From Streptomyces platensis (lineage in GTDB: Bacteria > Actinomycetota > Actinomycetes > Streptomycetales > Streptomycetaceae): a stretch of 64,000 nucleotides of DNA. The stretch is taken from the NCBI RefSeq assembly GCF_008704855.1, contig NZ_CP023691.1, positions 2,356,001 through 2,420,000 of the forward strand. The letters run 5' to 3'. The translations under genes were made by a program, and so were the position numbers. This document shows, piece after piece, positions 48,025-56,103 of this stretch; position 1 is the stretch's first letter, and the number at the start of each line of letters is the position of its first letter. Under the pieces are notes generated by a model. That model saw nothing but the letters and a program-made list of their open reading frames with translations. It made no database searches and was not told the DNA's origin.

Positions 48025-48393
48025 GGCGGGTGGCTCCTCGGCGGGGGCATGAACGTCTAGGCGTTCACCACCCTATTCCGTCCCGCGCCGTCCACCGCCT
48101 GCGGAGCCACCGGGAGCCGCCGTGGCGCTCGGCGGGGCGGGAGAGGGACGGGTGGTGAAGCGGGTGGTCAAGGTGGCGGAGCGGAGGGGCAGCGGCCCGG
48201 GGGCGCGGAGAGGCGGGGCGGTGGGCGGAGAGGCGGGCGTGGGGCAGGTGGGTGGGCAGTGGGCGGTGGGAGCCGAGTACCGCTGCTTCCCCTTCCCCCG
48301 GCGCCCCGGCCCCACCCCACCCCCACTCCCCTCCTCCCGCTCCGCTCCTCCCGCTCTCCTCCGCCGCCTCCCCGCCCCGGGCTCAGCCGTTGC
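48025..48393. other. Gene-free gap with G-rich then C-rich tracts
   Basis: This 369-nt gap holds no convincing gene. From about 48170 to 48270 the plus strand is strongly G-rich with many GGG runs; from 48285 to 48381 it switches to an almost pure pyrimidine tract. Short frames across it are Pro/Arg-rich filler. Confidence 0.6.
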
Positions 48394-48879
48394 TCACCCC
48401 GCCCGCTGGGGTGGCACGGAGGGCTGGAGGAGCAGCATCCGCTCCACCAGGCGCAGGAACATGGCGGTGTCGCGCAGGAGATCGTCGGCGTCACGGCGGC
48501 TGGCCGCACCGGCTATGCCGGCCTCGGCCTTCGCGCGGCGGGCGGCGCCGGCGGCGAACAGGGCGCTCCACTCGGCGAGTTCGGGCGCGACCTCGGGCAG
48601 CACTTCCCAGGCGCTGCGGATACGCTGCCTGCGGCGCACGGTGGTCTCCGGCCGGCCACGGACGGCGAGGACGGCGGCGGCGGTGCGCAGCGCGGCCAGA
48701 TGGGCCGTGGCGAACTGCTCGTTGGGAGTTTCGAGGGTCTGTGCTTCGTCGAGGCCCTGCTGGGCCTGGGTGAGCAGGGCGAGTGCGGCGGGTGGTGCGG
48801 TCGCCCGCCGCAGGACGGGGTGGACATCGCTCGGGGGACCGTACGCAGCGGAGCTGCCCCTGTCGGGACGAGCTGCCAT
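48394..48879 (-). CDS. SAV_6107-family HEPN-like protein (161 aa)
   Basis: All-helical small protein; the body (APPAALALLTQAQQGLDEA ... RTAAAVLAVRGRPE ... WSALFAAGAARRAKAEAG) matches the SAV_6107 HEPN family of actinobacteria. HEPN domains often act as ribonucleases or nucleotidyltransferase partners, but the canonical RxxxxH motif is not evident here. ATG 48879 follows AGGAGG with a 7-nt spacer; the longer frame to 49071 is rejected for lack of a ribosome-binding site. Confidence 0.85.
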   Translation of the reverse strand: MAARPDRGSSAAYGPPSDVHPVLRRATAPPAALALLTQAQQGLDEAQTLETPNEQFATAHLAALRTAAAVLAVRGRPETTVRRRQRIRSAWEVLPEVAPELAEWSALFAAGAARRAKAEAGIAGAASRRDADDLLRDTAMFLRLVERMLLLQPSVPPQRAG

Positions 48880-49075
48880 GACGAACCTCCTGTCGTCGCA
48901 TGCCGGTTCGGGACCGAATGCCGATTCGGACCGGATGAGCCCATCGTGACGTACGCCACTGACAATCGGCACTGGCCTGCACTTTCGTCGAAAAGGGGAC
49001 GGCCTGATCCGCGAATTCGCGGGAACGGATTCCGAACATCCCCTTGCGGAACGGGGGGTGGGATGCGGCATACTT

Positions 49076-49099
49076 TTTGAACTGACCAGTCAGTTCAAA
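49076..49099 (+). promoter_or_regulatory. TetR-type operator upstream of the exporter operon
   Basis: TTTGAACTGAC (49076-49086), a CA centre, then GTCAGTTCAAA (49089-49099): an 11-bp perfect inverted repeat typical of TetR-family operators. A possible -10 (TACTTT, 49071-49076) overlaps its left edge, and the AAGGAGG ribosome-binding site begins inside its right edge (49098). The TetR gene at 52338, third in the cluster, is the obvious candidate regulator. Confidence 0.8.
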
Positions 49100-49109
49100 G
49101 GAGGGGATC

Positions 49110-50075
49110 GTGGACAGCACCCCGCACGGGGCGGCGGTCACGGCCACGGGATTCGGGGTCAAGGGCCCCCGCGGATGGGCGTTCCGGAACATCGACTTCA
49201 CGGCCGCGCCCGGTTCGCTGATCGCCGTACAGGGCCCCTCGGGCTCGGGCCGTACGTGTCTGCTGCTCGCGCTCACCGGCCGGATGAAGTCCGCCGCGGG
49301 CACCGCCGAGGTCGGCGGCCTGCCACTGCCCAAGAAGAAGTCCGCGGTCCGGTCCGTCACCGCGCTCGCCCATGTGCCGGGGGTCGCCGAGCTCGATCCG
49401 GCGCTCACCGTGGGCGAGCATCTGCGGGAACGCGCCCTGTTGCAGGGCCGGTTCGGCGCTTCACTGCGGGCGCTGCTGAAGCCCCGGCGCGAGCGCAGGG
49501 CCGCGGCCCGCGCCTTGGTGGACACCGCACTGACCGCGGCCGGCCTCGACCTGGAGTCGCTGCCCAAGGGGATCCGTACGTCCGTGCGCGACCTGGAGCG
49601 GCTGGAGGCGCTGCGGCTGTCCGTGGCGCTCGCGCTGATCGGCGGCCCCCGGCTGCTGGCCATTGACGACACCGATCTGAAGCTGTCCGACGACGAGCGC
49701 GGCGCGGCCTGGAAGATGCTGCACGGCCTCGCGGCGGCCGGCACCACGGTGCTCGCGGTGTGCAGCGAGCCGCCGGTGGGCGACGAGGACGTGGTGCTGG
49801 TGCGTACGGGCGGCCGCCCGGAGCCCACCGCCCCCGAGGACGCGTCCGGCACCTCCACCTCCACCACGGACAGCGAGGAGAGCAAGACCCCCGAGGGCCG
49901 CGAGGAGAGCGAGGCCGGAAAGGCCGGGAAGGACAGCCAGGGCGAGCCCTCCGGACCGGCCGGCACCGCGAGCGCGGACAGCGCACCGGCCGAGCCCCCC
50001 TCCAAGGCCCCCGCCGACGACGGGCACGACGAGGAGGGGGCGGCCGATGCGCTCGCCGAAACTGGCCGCGCTTGA
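49110..50075 (+). CDS. Degenerate ABC-type ATP-binding protein (321 aa)
   Basis: ABC ATPase fold (residues 1-230) with a Walker A of GPSGSGRTC, where the invariant Lys is Arg48. The signature loop (VRDLERLEAL) has lost LSGGQ, and Walker B reads RLLAIDDTD with Asp replacing the catalytic Glu. The last about 75 residues are acidic, Ser/Pro/Ala-rich and disordered. It overlaps the YhgE-like gene by 29 nt. It may bind nucleotide weakly or act as a regulatory subunit. GTG 49110 is preceded by AAGGAGG. Confidence 0.85.
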   Translation: MDSTPHGAAVTATGFGVKGPRGWAFRNIDFTAAPGSLIAVQGPSGSGRTCLLLALTGRMKSAAGTAEVGGLPLPKKKSAVRSVTALAHVPGVAELDPALTVGEHLRERALLQGRFGASLRALLKPRRERRAAARALVDTALTAAGLDLESLPKGIRTSVRDLERLEALRLSVALALIGGPRLLAIDDTDLKLSDDERGAAWKMLHGLAAAGTTVLAVCSEPPVGDEDVVLVRTGGRPEPTAPEDASGTSTSTTDSEESKTPEGREESEAGKAGKDSQGEPSGPAGTASADSAPAEPPSKAPADDGHDEEGAADALAETGRA

Positions 50076-52254
50076 GCTGAAGCGGTTCGGGAGGGGCAAA
50101 CTGCCGCGCGCCGCGCTGGCCGCCCTCCTGCTGCTGCCGCTCCTGTACGGCGCGCTCTACCTGTGGTCCTTCTGGGACCCGTACGGGCGGCTGGACAAGA
50201 TCCCCGTCGCGCTGGTCAACGAGGACACCGGCGCGGCCGTCGGCGGGAAGCGGATCTCGGCGGGCGACAGCATCGTCTCGGGGCTGCGGGACAGCCATAC
50301 CTTCGACTGGCGGCCGGTGGACGCCAAGGAGGCCGCCAGGGGCGTGGAGGACGGCTCGTACTACCTCTCGCTGTCCATCCCCAAGGACTTCAGCCGGCGG
50401 ATCGCCTCCAGCTCCGGGGACCATCCGGAGACCGGCGCACTGAAGGTGCGGACGAACGACGCGAACAACTACATCGTCGGGCAGATCTCCCGGACGGTGT
50501 TCTCCGAGGTGCGCTCCGCGGCCTCCACGAAGTCGTCGCGGACCTTCCTGGACAAGATCTTCGTCTCCTTCTCGACGCTGCACGGCAAGACCGAACAGGC
50601 CGCGAGCGGCGCTGACCGGCTCAAGGACGGCATCGGGCAGGCCAAGCACGGCACGGGCAAGCTGGCCGACGGCCTGGGCACCGCGAAGAACGGCAGCGGC
50701 AAGCTCGTCACCGGCCTGGGCGACCTCGACGCGGGCGCGGGGCGGCTCTCCCGGGGCAGCTCCGATCTCGCCCGGGGAGCCGGGACCGCCGCTGACGGCT
50801 CGCGCCAACTGGCCGACGGCTCGGGGCAGGTGGCGCAGGGCACCCAGCAGCTGGCCGACAAGGTCAACGGAGTCGTCGGCAAGGTGGGGCCCTTCATCCG
50901 GGCGCACGGCAAGGAGATCGGCGAGGCGGCGCAGCTCGTCGCCGACGGTTCGCAGGCGATCCGTGACCACTTGGACAAGCTTCCCGCCGCGGCCTCCACG
51001 GGAGCGAAGCTCTCCCGGGGGATCTCCGACCACATGGCCTCCTACTACCGGCTGCGCTGTGAGAGCGGGGTGCGGCTCGACACCTCCTGTGCGGAGCTGA
51101 AGCAGCTCAAGGAGGAGGCGGCCACCGCGGCGGACAAGGCCGAGGAGGTCAGCGGCTATGTGCACGACCAGAAGAACCTCGACCAACTGGGCCGGGACCT
51201 GGACACCCTGCACTCCCTGGCGAACGAGCTGGCGCAGCGCGGGCCCACCCTGGGCGCCGACATGGATGCCGCGGTCAAGAAGATCAACGATCTGAACGAC
51301 GGGGCGCACAAGGTGTCCGCGGGGGCGCGCAAACTGTCCGCCGGCAACGCCCGGCTGGCGGCCGGCGCGAACCGGCTCAACGACGGTGCGCACCGGCTGC
51401 ACGACGGTACGGGCCGCGCGGCGGCCGGGATCGGCGACCTCGACTCCGGTGTGGGCCGGCTCAAGGACGGCGCGCAGACACTGAACGGCGGCATGTTCAA
51501 GCTCTCGGACGGTTCGCAGAAGCTGGCCGGCGGGCTGCACGACGGAGCGAAGCGGATCCCCGACTACGGCAAGAAGGACCGCGACGCGCACACCCTGGTC
51601 ATGTCCGACCCGGTGCAGCTGTCTTCGGACGCGGCCCACAAGGCGCCCAACTACGGCACCGGGTTCGCCCCGTACTTCATCCCGCTGTCCCTGTGGGTGG
51701 GCGCGATGGTGGCGTACATGCTGATCCAGCCGCTCAACCGGCGGGCACTGGCGATGGGCGCCGCCTCCTGGCGGGTGGCGCTGTCGGGCTGGCTGCCGGT
51801 GTTCGGCGTGGGGGTGCTTCAGACCGCGGCGCTGATGTCCGTACTGCACTTCGCGATCGGTCTGGAGATGGTGCGGGCAGCCGGCACCATCGGGTTCCTT
51901 GTCCTGGTCACGGCGTGTTTCTCGGCACTGGTGCAGTGGCTGAACGCGCAGTTCGGACCGGCCGGGCGGATCCTGGTGCTGGCGCTGCTGATGCTCCAGC
52001 TGACGTCGGCGGGCGGCACCTATCCGGTGCAGACCAGTCCGGGCTTCTTCGCCGCCATCCACCCCTATCTGCCGATGAGTTACATCGTGGAGGGGCTGCG
52101 CCGGCTCATCACGGGCGGTGACCTCGCGCCCGTGTGGCAGGGCAGTGTGGTGCTGCTGGCGTTCACCGCGGGGGCCCTCGCGCTGACGTCCCTGACGGCG
52201 CGCGGCCGCCAGGTGGTGCGGATGAAGGACCTGCATCCGGAACTGAGCCTGTGA
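50047..52254 (+). CDS. YhgE/Pip-domain ABC-2-like membrane protein (735 aa)
   Basis: One membrane helix near residues 22-40, then a very large extracytoplasmic region with many repeats of the type GxxxLxDGxxxLxxG (about residues 190-500), as in YhgE/Pip (phage-infection protein) members, then five membrane helices (about 550-720). With the adjoining ATPase-like gene and TetR gene it looks like an inducible exporter of an unknown, probably hydrophobic, compound. ATG 50047 lies inside the upstream gene's last codons. Confidence 0.88.
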   Translation: MRSPKLAALELKRFGRGKLPRAALAALLLLPLLYGALYLWSFWDPYGRLDKIPVALVNEDTGAAVGGKRISAGDSIVSGLRDSHTFDWRPVDAKEAARGVEDGSYYLSLSIPKDFSRRIASSSGDHPETGALKVRTNDANNYIVGQISRTVFSEVRSAASTKSSRTFLDKIFVSFSTLHGKTEQAASGADRLKDGIGQAKHGTGKLADGLGTAKNGSGKLVTGLGDLDAGAGRLSRGSSDLARGAGTAADGSRQLADGSGQVAQGTQQLADKVNGVVGKVGPFIRAHGKEIGEAAQLVADGSQAIRDHLDKLPAAASTGAKLSRGISDHMASYYRLRCESGVRLDTSCAELKQLKEEAATAADKAEEVSGYVHDQKNLDQLGRDLDTLHSLANELAQRGPTLGADMDAAVKKINDLNDGAHKVSAGARKLSAGNARLAAGANRLNDGAHRLHDGTGRAAAGIGDLDSGVGRLKDGAQTLNGGMFKLSDGSQKLAGGLHDGAKRIPDYGKKDRDAHTLVMSDPVQLSSDAAHKAPNYGTGFAPYFIPLSLWVGAMVAYMLIQPLNRRALAMGAASWRVALSGWLPVFGVGVLQTAALMSVLHFAIGLEMVRAAGTIGFLVLVTACFSALVQWLNAQFGPAGRILVLALLMLQLTSAGGTYPVQTSPGFFAAIHPYLPMSYIVEGLRRLITGGDLAPVWQGSVVLLAFTAGALALTSLTARGRQVVRMKDLHPELSL

Positions 52255-52337
52255 GCGCCCGCCCGTCGCCCACCACCGCCCTGCCGGAGGCGCTCCGCGC
52301 CGCGCATCAATCGTCCGGGGGCGGCACAATCGCCCCC

Positions 52338-52955
52338 ATGGACAGCTCCAATTCACGCCGCGACGCCACCCGGCGCAAGCTCTTCGAAGCCGCGGTCACG
52401 CTCATCGCCGAACAGGGCTTCTCCTCGACCACGGTGGATGAGATCGCCGAGCGGGCGGGTGTCGCGAAGGGCACCGTCTACTACAACTTCGCGAGCAAGA
52501 ACGTGCTCTTCGAAGAGCTGCTGCGGCACGGCATCGAGATGCTGGCGACGTCCCTCCAGGCGGCCGCCGAGGAGGTGACCGACGGGGGCGGCACCCGGAT
52601 CGACGCGCTGGACGCGATGATCCGGGCCGGGCTGGACTTCATCTCCCGTTACCCGGCGCTCACCCAGCTCTACGTCGCCGAGCTGTGGCGCACCAACCGG
52701 GCCTGGCAGTCGACGCTGATGGTGGTGCGGGAGCGGGCCATCACGGTGGTGGAGGACGTGCTGCGGGAGGCGGTCGCCCGTGAGGAGCTGAGCGAGGAGA
52801 TCGATATCCCGCTGACCGCCTCGGCGCTGTTCGGGATGGTGCTGGTGGCCGCCCTGGACTGGCAGTCGTACCAGCCGGACCGGTCGCTCGACGATGTGCA
52901 CGCGGCGCTGTCGCGGCTGCTCCAGGGGAGGATCAGCGGCCGGCCCTCGCAGTGA
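52338..52955 (+). CDS. TetR-family transcriptional regulator (205 aa)
   Basis: N-terminal helix-turn-helix (DATRRKLFEAAVTLIAEQGFSSTTVDEIAERAGVAKGTVYYNFASK, residues about 8-52) and an all-helical ligand-binding domain. It probably represses the ATPase/YhgE operon through the palindrome at 49076. ATG 52338 has no ribosome-binding site but CACAAT (52325-52330) lies 7 nt upstream, so it may also have its own leaderless promoter. Confidence 0.9.
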   Translation: MDSSNSRRDATRRKLFEAAVTLIAEQGFSSTTVDEIAERAGVAKGTVYYNFASKNVLFEELLRHGIEMLATSLQAAAEEVTDGGGTRIDALDAMIRAGLDFISRYPALTQLYVAELWRTNRAWQSTLMVVRERAITVVEDVLREAVAREELSEEIDIPLTASALFGMVLVAALDWQSYQPDRSLDDVHAALSRLLQGRISGRPSQ

Positions 52956-52987
52956 CGGAAGGACGTCCCCCGGAAGCGGAAAGAGGG

Positions 52988-53024
52988 TGCGCGCCGTAGT
53001 GGTCAGCTACGGCGCGCACCCCTT
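52988..53024 (+). terminator. Hairpin terminator after TetR gene
   Basis: GGTGCGCGCCGTAG and CTACGGCGCGCACC form a perfect 14-bp stem around TGGTCAG, followed by a short T-run. Located about 33-69 nt after the TetR stop. Confidence 0.85.
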
Positions 53025-53339
53025 TTCCCTTCCCCCGGAACCCGCACAAAAGGGTGCGCTGCCCTGGCACGGATCGTTCCCCCTTCGATCCGACCAGGAC
53101 AGCGCTTCCCCCGTTTTCCCCCGTACTCCCCCGTGCGTCCCCCGTGTTCCCCCGTCACGTCCGGGAGCCGCGCCGCTCCGCCGCCCCGTGTCGGCGGTGC
53201 GGCGCCGCTTCCCTTCCGTGATCCCTACTCTTCCGTCCGGGCGGGCTCCGGCCCATCCGCGTACCTACTCATCTCGGCGTCTGAGTACGGATACTCAAAA
53301 CTGAGCACCGACCCCCAGTCGGGGCCTACGATCTGCGGC
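53025..53339. repeat. Intergenic region with five phased TCCCCCGT repeats
   Basis: TCCCCCGT occurs at 53107, 53117, 53127, 53138 and 53148, that is every 10-11 nt. The minus strand therefore carries five G5 runs with 5-6 nt loops, a strong G-quadruplex pattern. The rest of the gap leads into a TACGAT -10-like box (53327-53332) for the next gene; no gene is seen here. Confidence 0.7.
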
Positions 53340-53960
53340 GTGTCCGTACTTCCCTTGGTGTTCACCAGTGGCTGGGCGAGCGGGATCAACGCCTACGCCG
53401 TCGTCCTGCTCCTCGGCCTGCTCGGCGCGACCGGCGTCTCCGATGAGGTGCCCGCGGCGCTGGAGCGCCCGGATGTTCTGATCGTGGCCGGGCTGCTCTT
53501 CGTGGTCGAGGCCGTCGCCGACAAGATCCCGTACGTGGACTCGGTCTGGGACACCGTGCACACGGTGATCCGGCCGGTCGCCGGCGGTGTGGTGGCGGCG
53601 CTGCTGGCCGGCCACAACGGTTCGCTGCCCGAGCTGGCGGCGGGCGCGGTGGGCGGCTCGACGGCGCTGCTGAGCCATCTGGTCAAGGCGGGCACCCGGA
53701 TCGCGGTCAACGCCTCGCCGGAGCCGGCCAGCAACATCGTGCTGAGCCTGGCCGAGGATCTGGGGGTCGCGGGGCTCATCGCCTTCGCCCTGTTCCATCC
53801 GGTGGCCGCGGCGGTCATCGCGGGGACGCTGCTGGCCGCGGGGATCGCGGTGGTGATCTTCCTGTGGTCGCGGATCCGCCGATTCCTCCAGCGGCGGCGG
53901 GAGCGGCGCGCGCAGAAGCGGTCGGCCGTGGCGGCCGGCACGGCACCTCCGGTGACCTGA
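53340..53960 (+). CDS. DUF4126 membrane protein (206 aa)
   Basis: Four to five hydrophobic helices with family blocks TSGWASGINAYAVVLLLGLLG, VVEAVADKIPYVDSVWDTVHT and LPELAAGAVGGSTALLSH; the C-terminus is a basic Arg-rich tail (RRRERRAQKR). GTG 53340 is set by TACGAT ending 7 nt upstream and the lack of a ribosome-binding site; the longer frame from 53133 runs across the phased repeats. Function unknown. Confidence 0.82.
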   Translation: MSVLPLVFTSGWASGINAYAVVLLLGLLGATGVSDEVPAALERPDVLIVAGLLFVVEAVADKIPYVDSVWDTVHTVIRPVAGGVVAALLAGHNGSLPELAAGAVGGSTALLSHLVKAGTRIAVNASPEPASNIVLSLAEDLGVAGLIAFALFHPVAAAVIAGTLLAAGIAVVIFLWSRIRRFLQRRRERRAQKRSAVAAGTAPPVT

Positions 53961-54050
53961 CCTCGGGCTTCCGGCGGCGGGCGGCCGCTGCCGGGAGGGT
54001 TTTCCACAGCCGTGCGGGCGTTGTCAGCGGCTCCGGATAAAGTCGCAGGC

Positions 54051-55568
54051 ATGGCACGGATTGCGGTGATCGGCGCCGGGATGGGCGCGATGGCAGCCGC
54101 TGCCCGGCTGGCCGTCGCGGGCCACCGGGTGGCGGTGTTCGAGCGCGGCGCGACGCACGGCGGCGCGCTGCGACAACTGGCACGGGACGGCTTCGCCTTC
54201 GACACAGGACCCGGACTGCTGCATCTGCCGGCCGTCTACCGCGATCTGTTCCTCAAGACCGGCCGGGAGCCGCTGGAGAGCTGCGTCGAGCTGACCCAGG
54301 TCGACCCCGCCGCCCGCCATGTCTTCGCCGACGGCACGGCCGTCTCACTGCCGAACGCCTCACGGGCCGGTGTGCTGGCGGCCCTCGACCAGGCGCTGGG
54401 CGCGGGCGCCGGGGAGCGCTGGAGCGACCTGGTGGGCCGCGCCCGCGAGGCCTGGGACGCCACCCGCCGGCCGCTCCTGGAGGAGCCGCTGTGGCCGGAC
54501 TGGCGGGTGCTGGGGCGCGATCCCTATCCGGCGGTGCGCAAGCGCGGCCTGTTCGGCCGCGGCAAGGGCCCCACGACCGCCACCCTCGCTGAGGTGGCCC
54601 GCCGTGAGCTGGCCGATCCCCGGCTGATCGCGCTGCTGGAGAGCCATGCGCTGGCGTACGGCTTCGACCCGCGCAGCGCCCCGGCCAGCGCCGTCGTGCT
54701 GCCGTACATGGAGCAGACCTTCGGGAGTTGGTATCCGCGCGGCGGGATGCGGGCACTGGCCGACGCGCTGTACGAGCGCTGTGTGGCGCGCAAGGTGGAG
54801 TTCAGTTTCGGCACGGCGGTGACCGGGATCGTGGAGAAGGACGGCCGGGCGGCGGGCGTGGAGCTGGCCGACGGCCGGGTGTCCGAGGCGGAGTTCGTGG
54901 TCGCCGGCGTCGATCCGGTGCGGCTCATGGAGCTCTGCCAGGGGCGGGAGCCGTGGGGTGCGGACGACGTCCGCCCCGACCTGGGGCCGGGCGACCGCGC
55001 CACCGGACGGCTCACGGTCTGCCTCGCACTGCGTGGGACACGCCCCAAGGAGGCCGCTCATCGGACAGTGGTCCATGCCGCGAACCGCGAGGCCGAGCTG
55101 GCGGGTGTGTTCGGCGACGGGTCCGGCCTGCGGACCCCCTGCGACCGGCCCACGGTGACGGTGCTGCGCCCCGACGACCCGGCCACCCGGCCGGACGACG
55201 CCCACGAGGCCGTGACCCTGACCGCGACGGTGGCTCCGCACGGCCCGGTCGACTGGACCGACGGTGAGGCCGTGGCGGCCGACGCCGAGCGGATGACAGA
55301 GATCGCCGAGGCCGCGGTACCCGGGCTGCGGGAGCGGGTGCTGCGGCGCGAGGTGCTGCCCCCGACGGACGACGCCCTGGTCCCGGGCCCGGCACTGGCC
55401 GGCCAGGAGGGCCGCTTCCTGCGACCCGCCAACCGCACCCGGATACCGGGTCTCTACGCGGTCGGCGGCTGGTCACACCCGGGCGGCGGCCCGGCCCACG
55501 CCGGCATGTCCGGCGCGATCGTCGCGGGCCTCATCGTCAACGGCGACACCTGGCACGGCTCTACGTAG
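54051..55568 (+). CDS. CrtI-like phytoene-desaturase-family FAD oxidoreductase (505 aa)
   Basis: FAD-binding Rossmann loop at the N-terminus (IAVIGAGMGAMAAAARLAVAGHRVAVFER) and the C-terminal CrtI-type motif GLYAVGGWSHPGGGPAHAGMSG. It belongs to the amine-oxidase/phytoene-desaturase superfamily; no carotenoid genes are nearby, so the substrate is open. ATG 54051 is preferred (TAAAGT 7 nt upstream, likely leaderless) over a GTG at 54012. Its TAG stop directly abuts repeat element 1. Confidence 0.87.
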   Translation: MARIAVIGAGMGAMAAAARLAVAGHRVAVFERGATHGGALRQLARDGFAFDTGPGLLHLPAVYRDLFLKTGREPLESCVELTQVDPAARHVFADGTAVSLPNASRAGVLAALDQALGAGAGERWSDLVGRAREAWDATRRPLLEEPLWPDWRVLGRDPYPAVRKRGLFGRGKGPTTATLAEVARRELADPRLIALLESHALAYGFDPRSAPASAVVLPYMEQTFGSWYPRGGMRALADALYERCVARKVEFSFGTAVTGIVEKDGRAAGVELADGRVSEAEFVVAGVDPVRLMELCQGREPWGADDVRPDLGPGDRATGRLTVCLALRGTRPKEAAHRTVVHAANREAELAGVFGDGSGLRTPCDRPTVTVLRPDDPATRPDDAHEAVTLTATVAPHGPVDWTDGEAVAADAERMTEIAEAAVPGLRERVLRREVLPPTDDALVPGPALAGQEGRFLRPANRTRIPGLYAVGGWSHPGGGPAHAGMSGAIVAGLIVNGDTWHGST

Positions 55569-56103
55569 GCTTCCCACGTTTTCGGCTTTCCCGCCGTGTG
55601 GGACCTCGCCGTTTGTGGCCCGCTTGCGCGGGGCCCCCGCCGTGGCGCCTGCGGCGGGCGGGGTCCGCTGCGCGGGGCTGTGGGTGCGGTGACGGGCCTC
55701 CGGGGCCTGGTGTGTGGACTGCTTCGCTTTACGTCCACACACCAGGCCCCTCCGGCCCGTCCCCTCCCGTTGGGGAGTGAGTGACGGTGAGTGGGGGCGG
55801 GGCCACCCATGCCCATGCCTACGCCGATCCCCACGCCTGTGCCTGTGCTCGTGCCCCTTGCCTGTGTTCAACGAGCCGCACCGGACCACCCGCTGGTCCC
55901 CCACCAACGCTTTCCCCATCCCCCAACGGGAGGGGACGGGTCGGAGCGGGTGGGGGTTTCCGGACGTAAAGCGAAGCAGTCCGGAAACCCCCACCCGCGC
56001 AGACCCGTCACCGCACCCCAACAGCCCCGCGCAGCGGACCCCGCCCGCCGCAGGCGCAACGGCGAGCAACCACCACGGCGGGAAAGACAAAAGCGTGGGG
56101 CTA
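55569..56103. repeat. Repeat element 1: inverted pair of ~200-nt hairpin units
   Basis: Left unit (55569 to about 55785) and right unit (about 55905-56103, reverse orientation) share CACGTTTT..CTTTCCCGCCG outer ends, GCCTGCGGCGGGCGGGGTCC, the CTGCGCGGGGCTGT block and GCGGTGACGG. Each contains a perfect hairpin: 55702-55719 with 55733-55750 (18 bp), and 55946-55965 with 55979-55998 (20 bp). Both have the loop TGCTTCGCTTTAC or its complement. Outer 8-bp stems extend each hairpin (55691-55698 with 55754-55761; 55935-55942 with 56002-56009). The centre is a degenerate CCNNYG low-complexity stretch. It lies between convergent genes and has no transposase. Confidence 0.85.

Noticed and set aside
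49405..52356. 983-codon minus-strand frame across the exporter operon
   Set aside because: Shadow of the YhgE-like gene; composition is filler.
55785..55905. CCATGCC/CCTGTGCC degenerate run in the centre of repeat element 1 as a CRISPR array
   Set aside because: Units are 6-8 nt and irregular with no spacers; it is low-complexity sequence inside the element.
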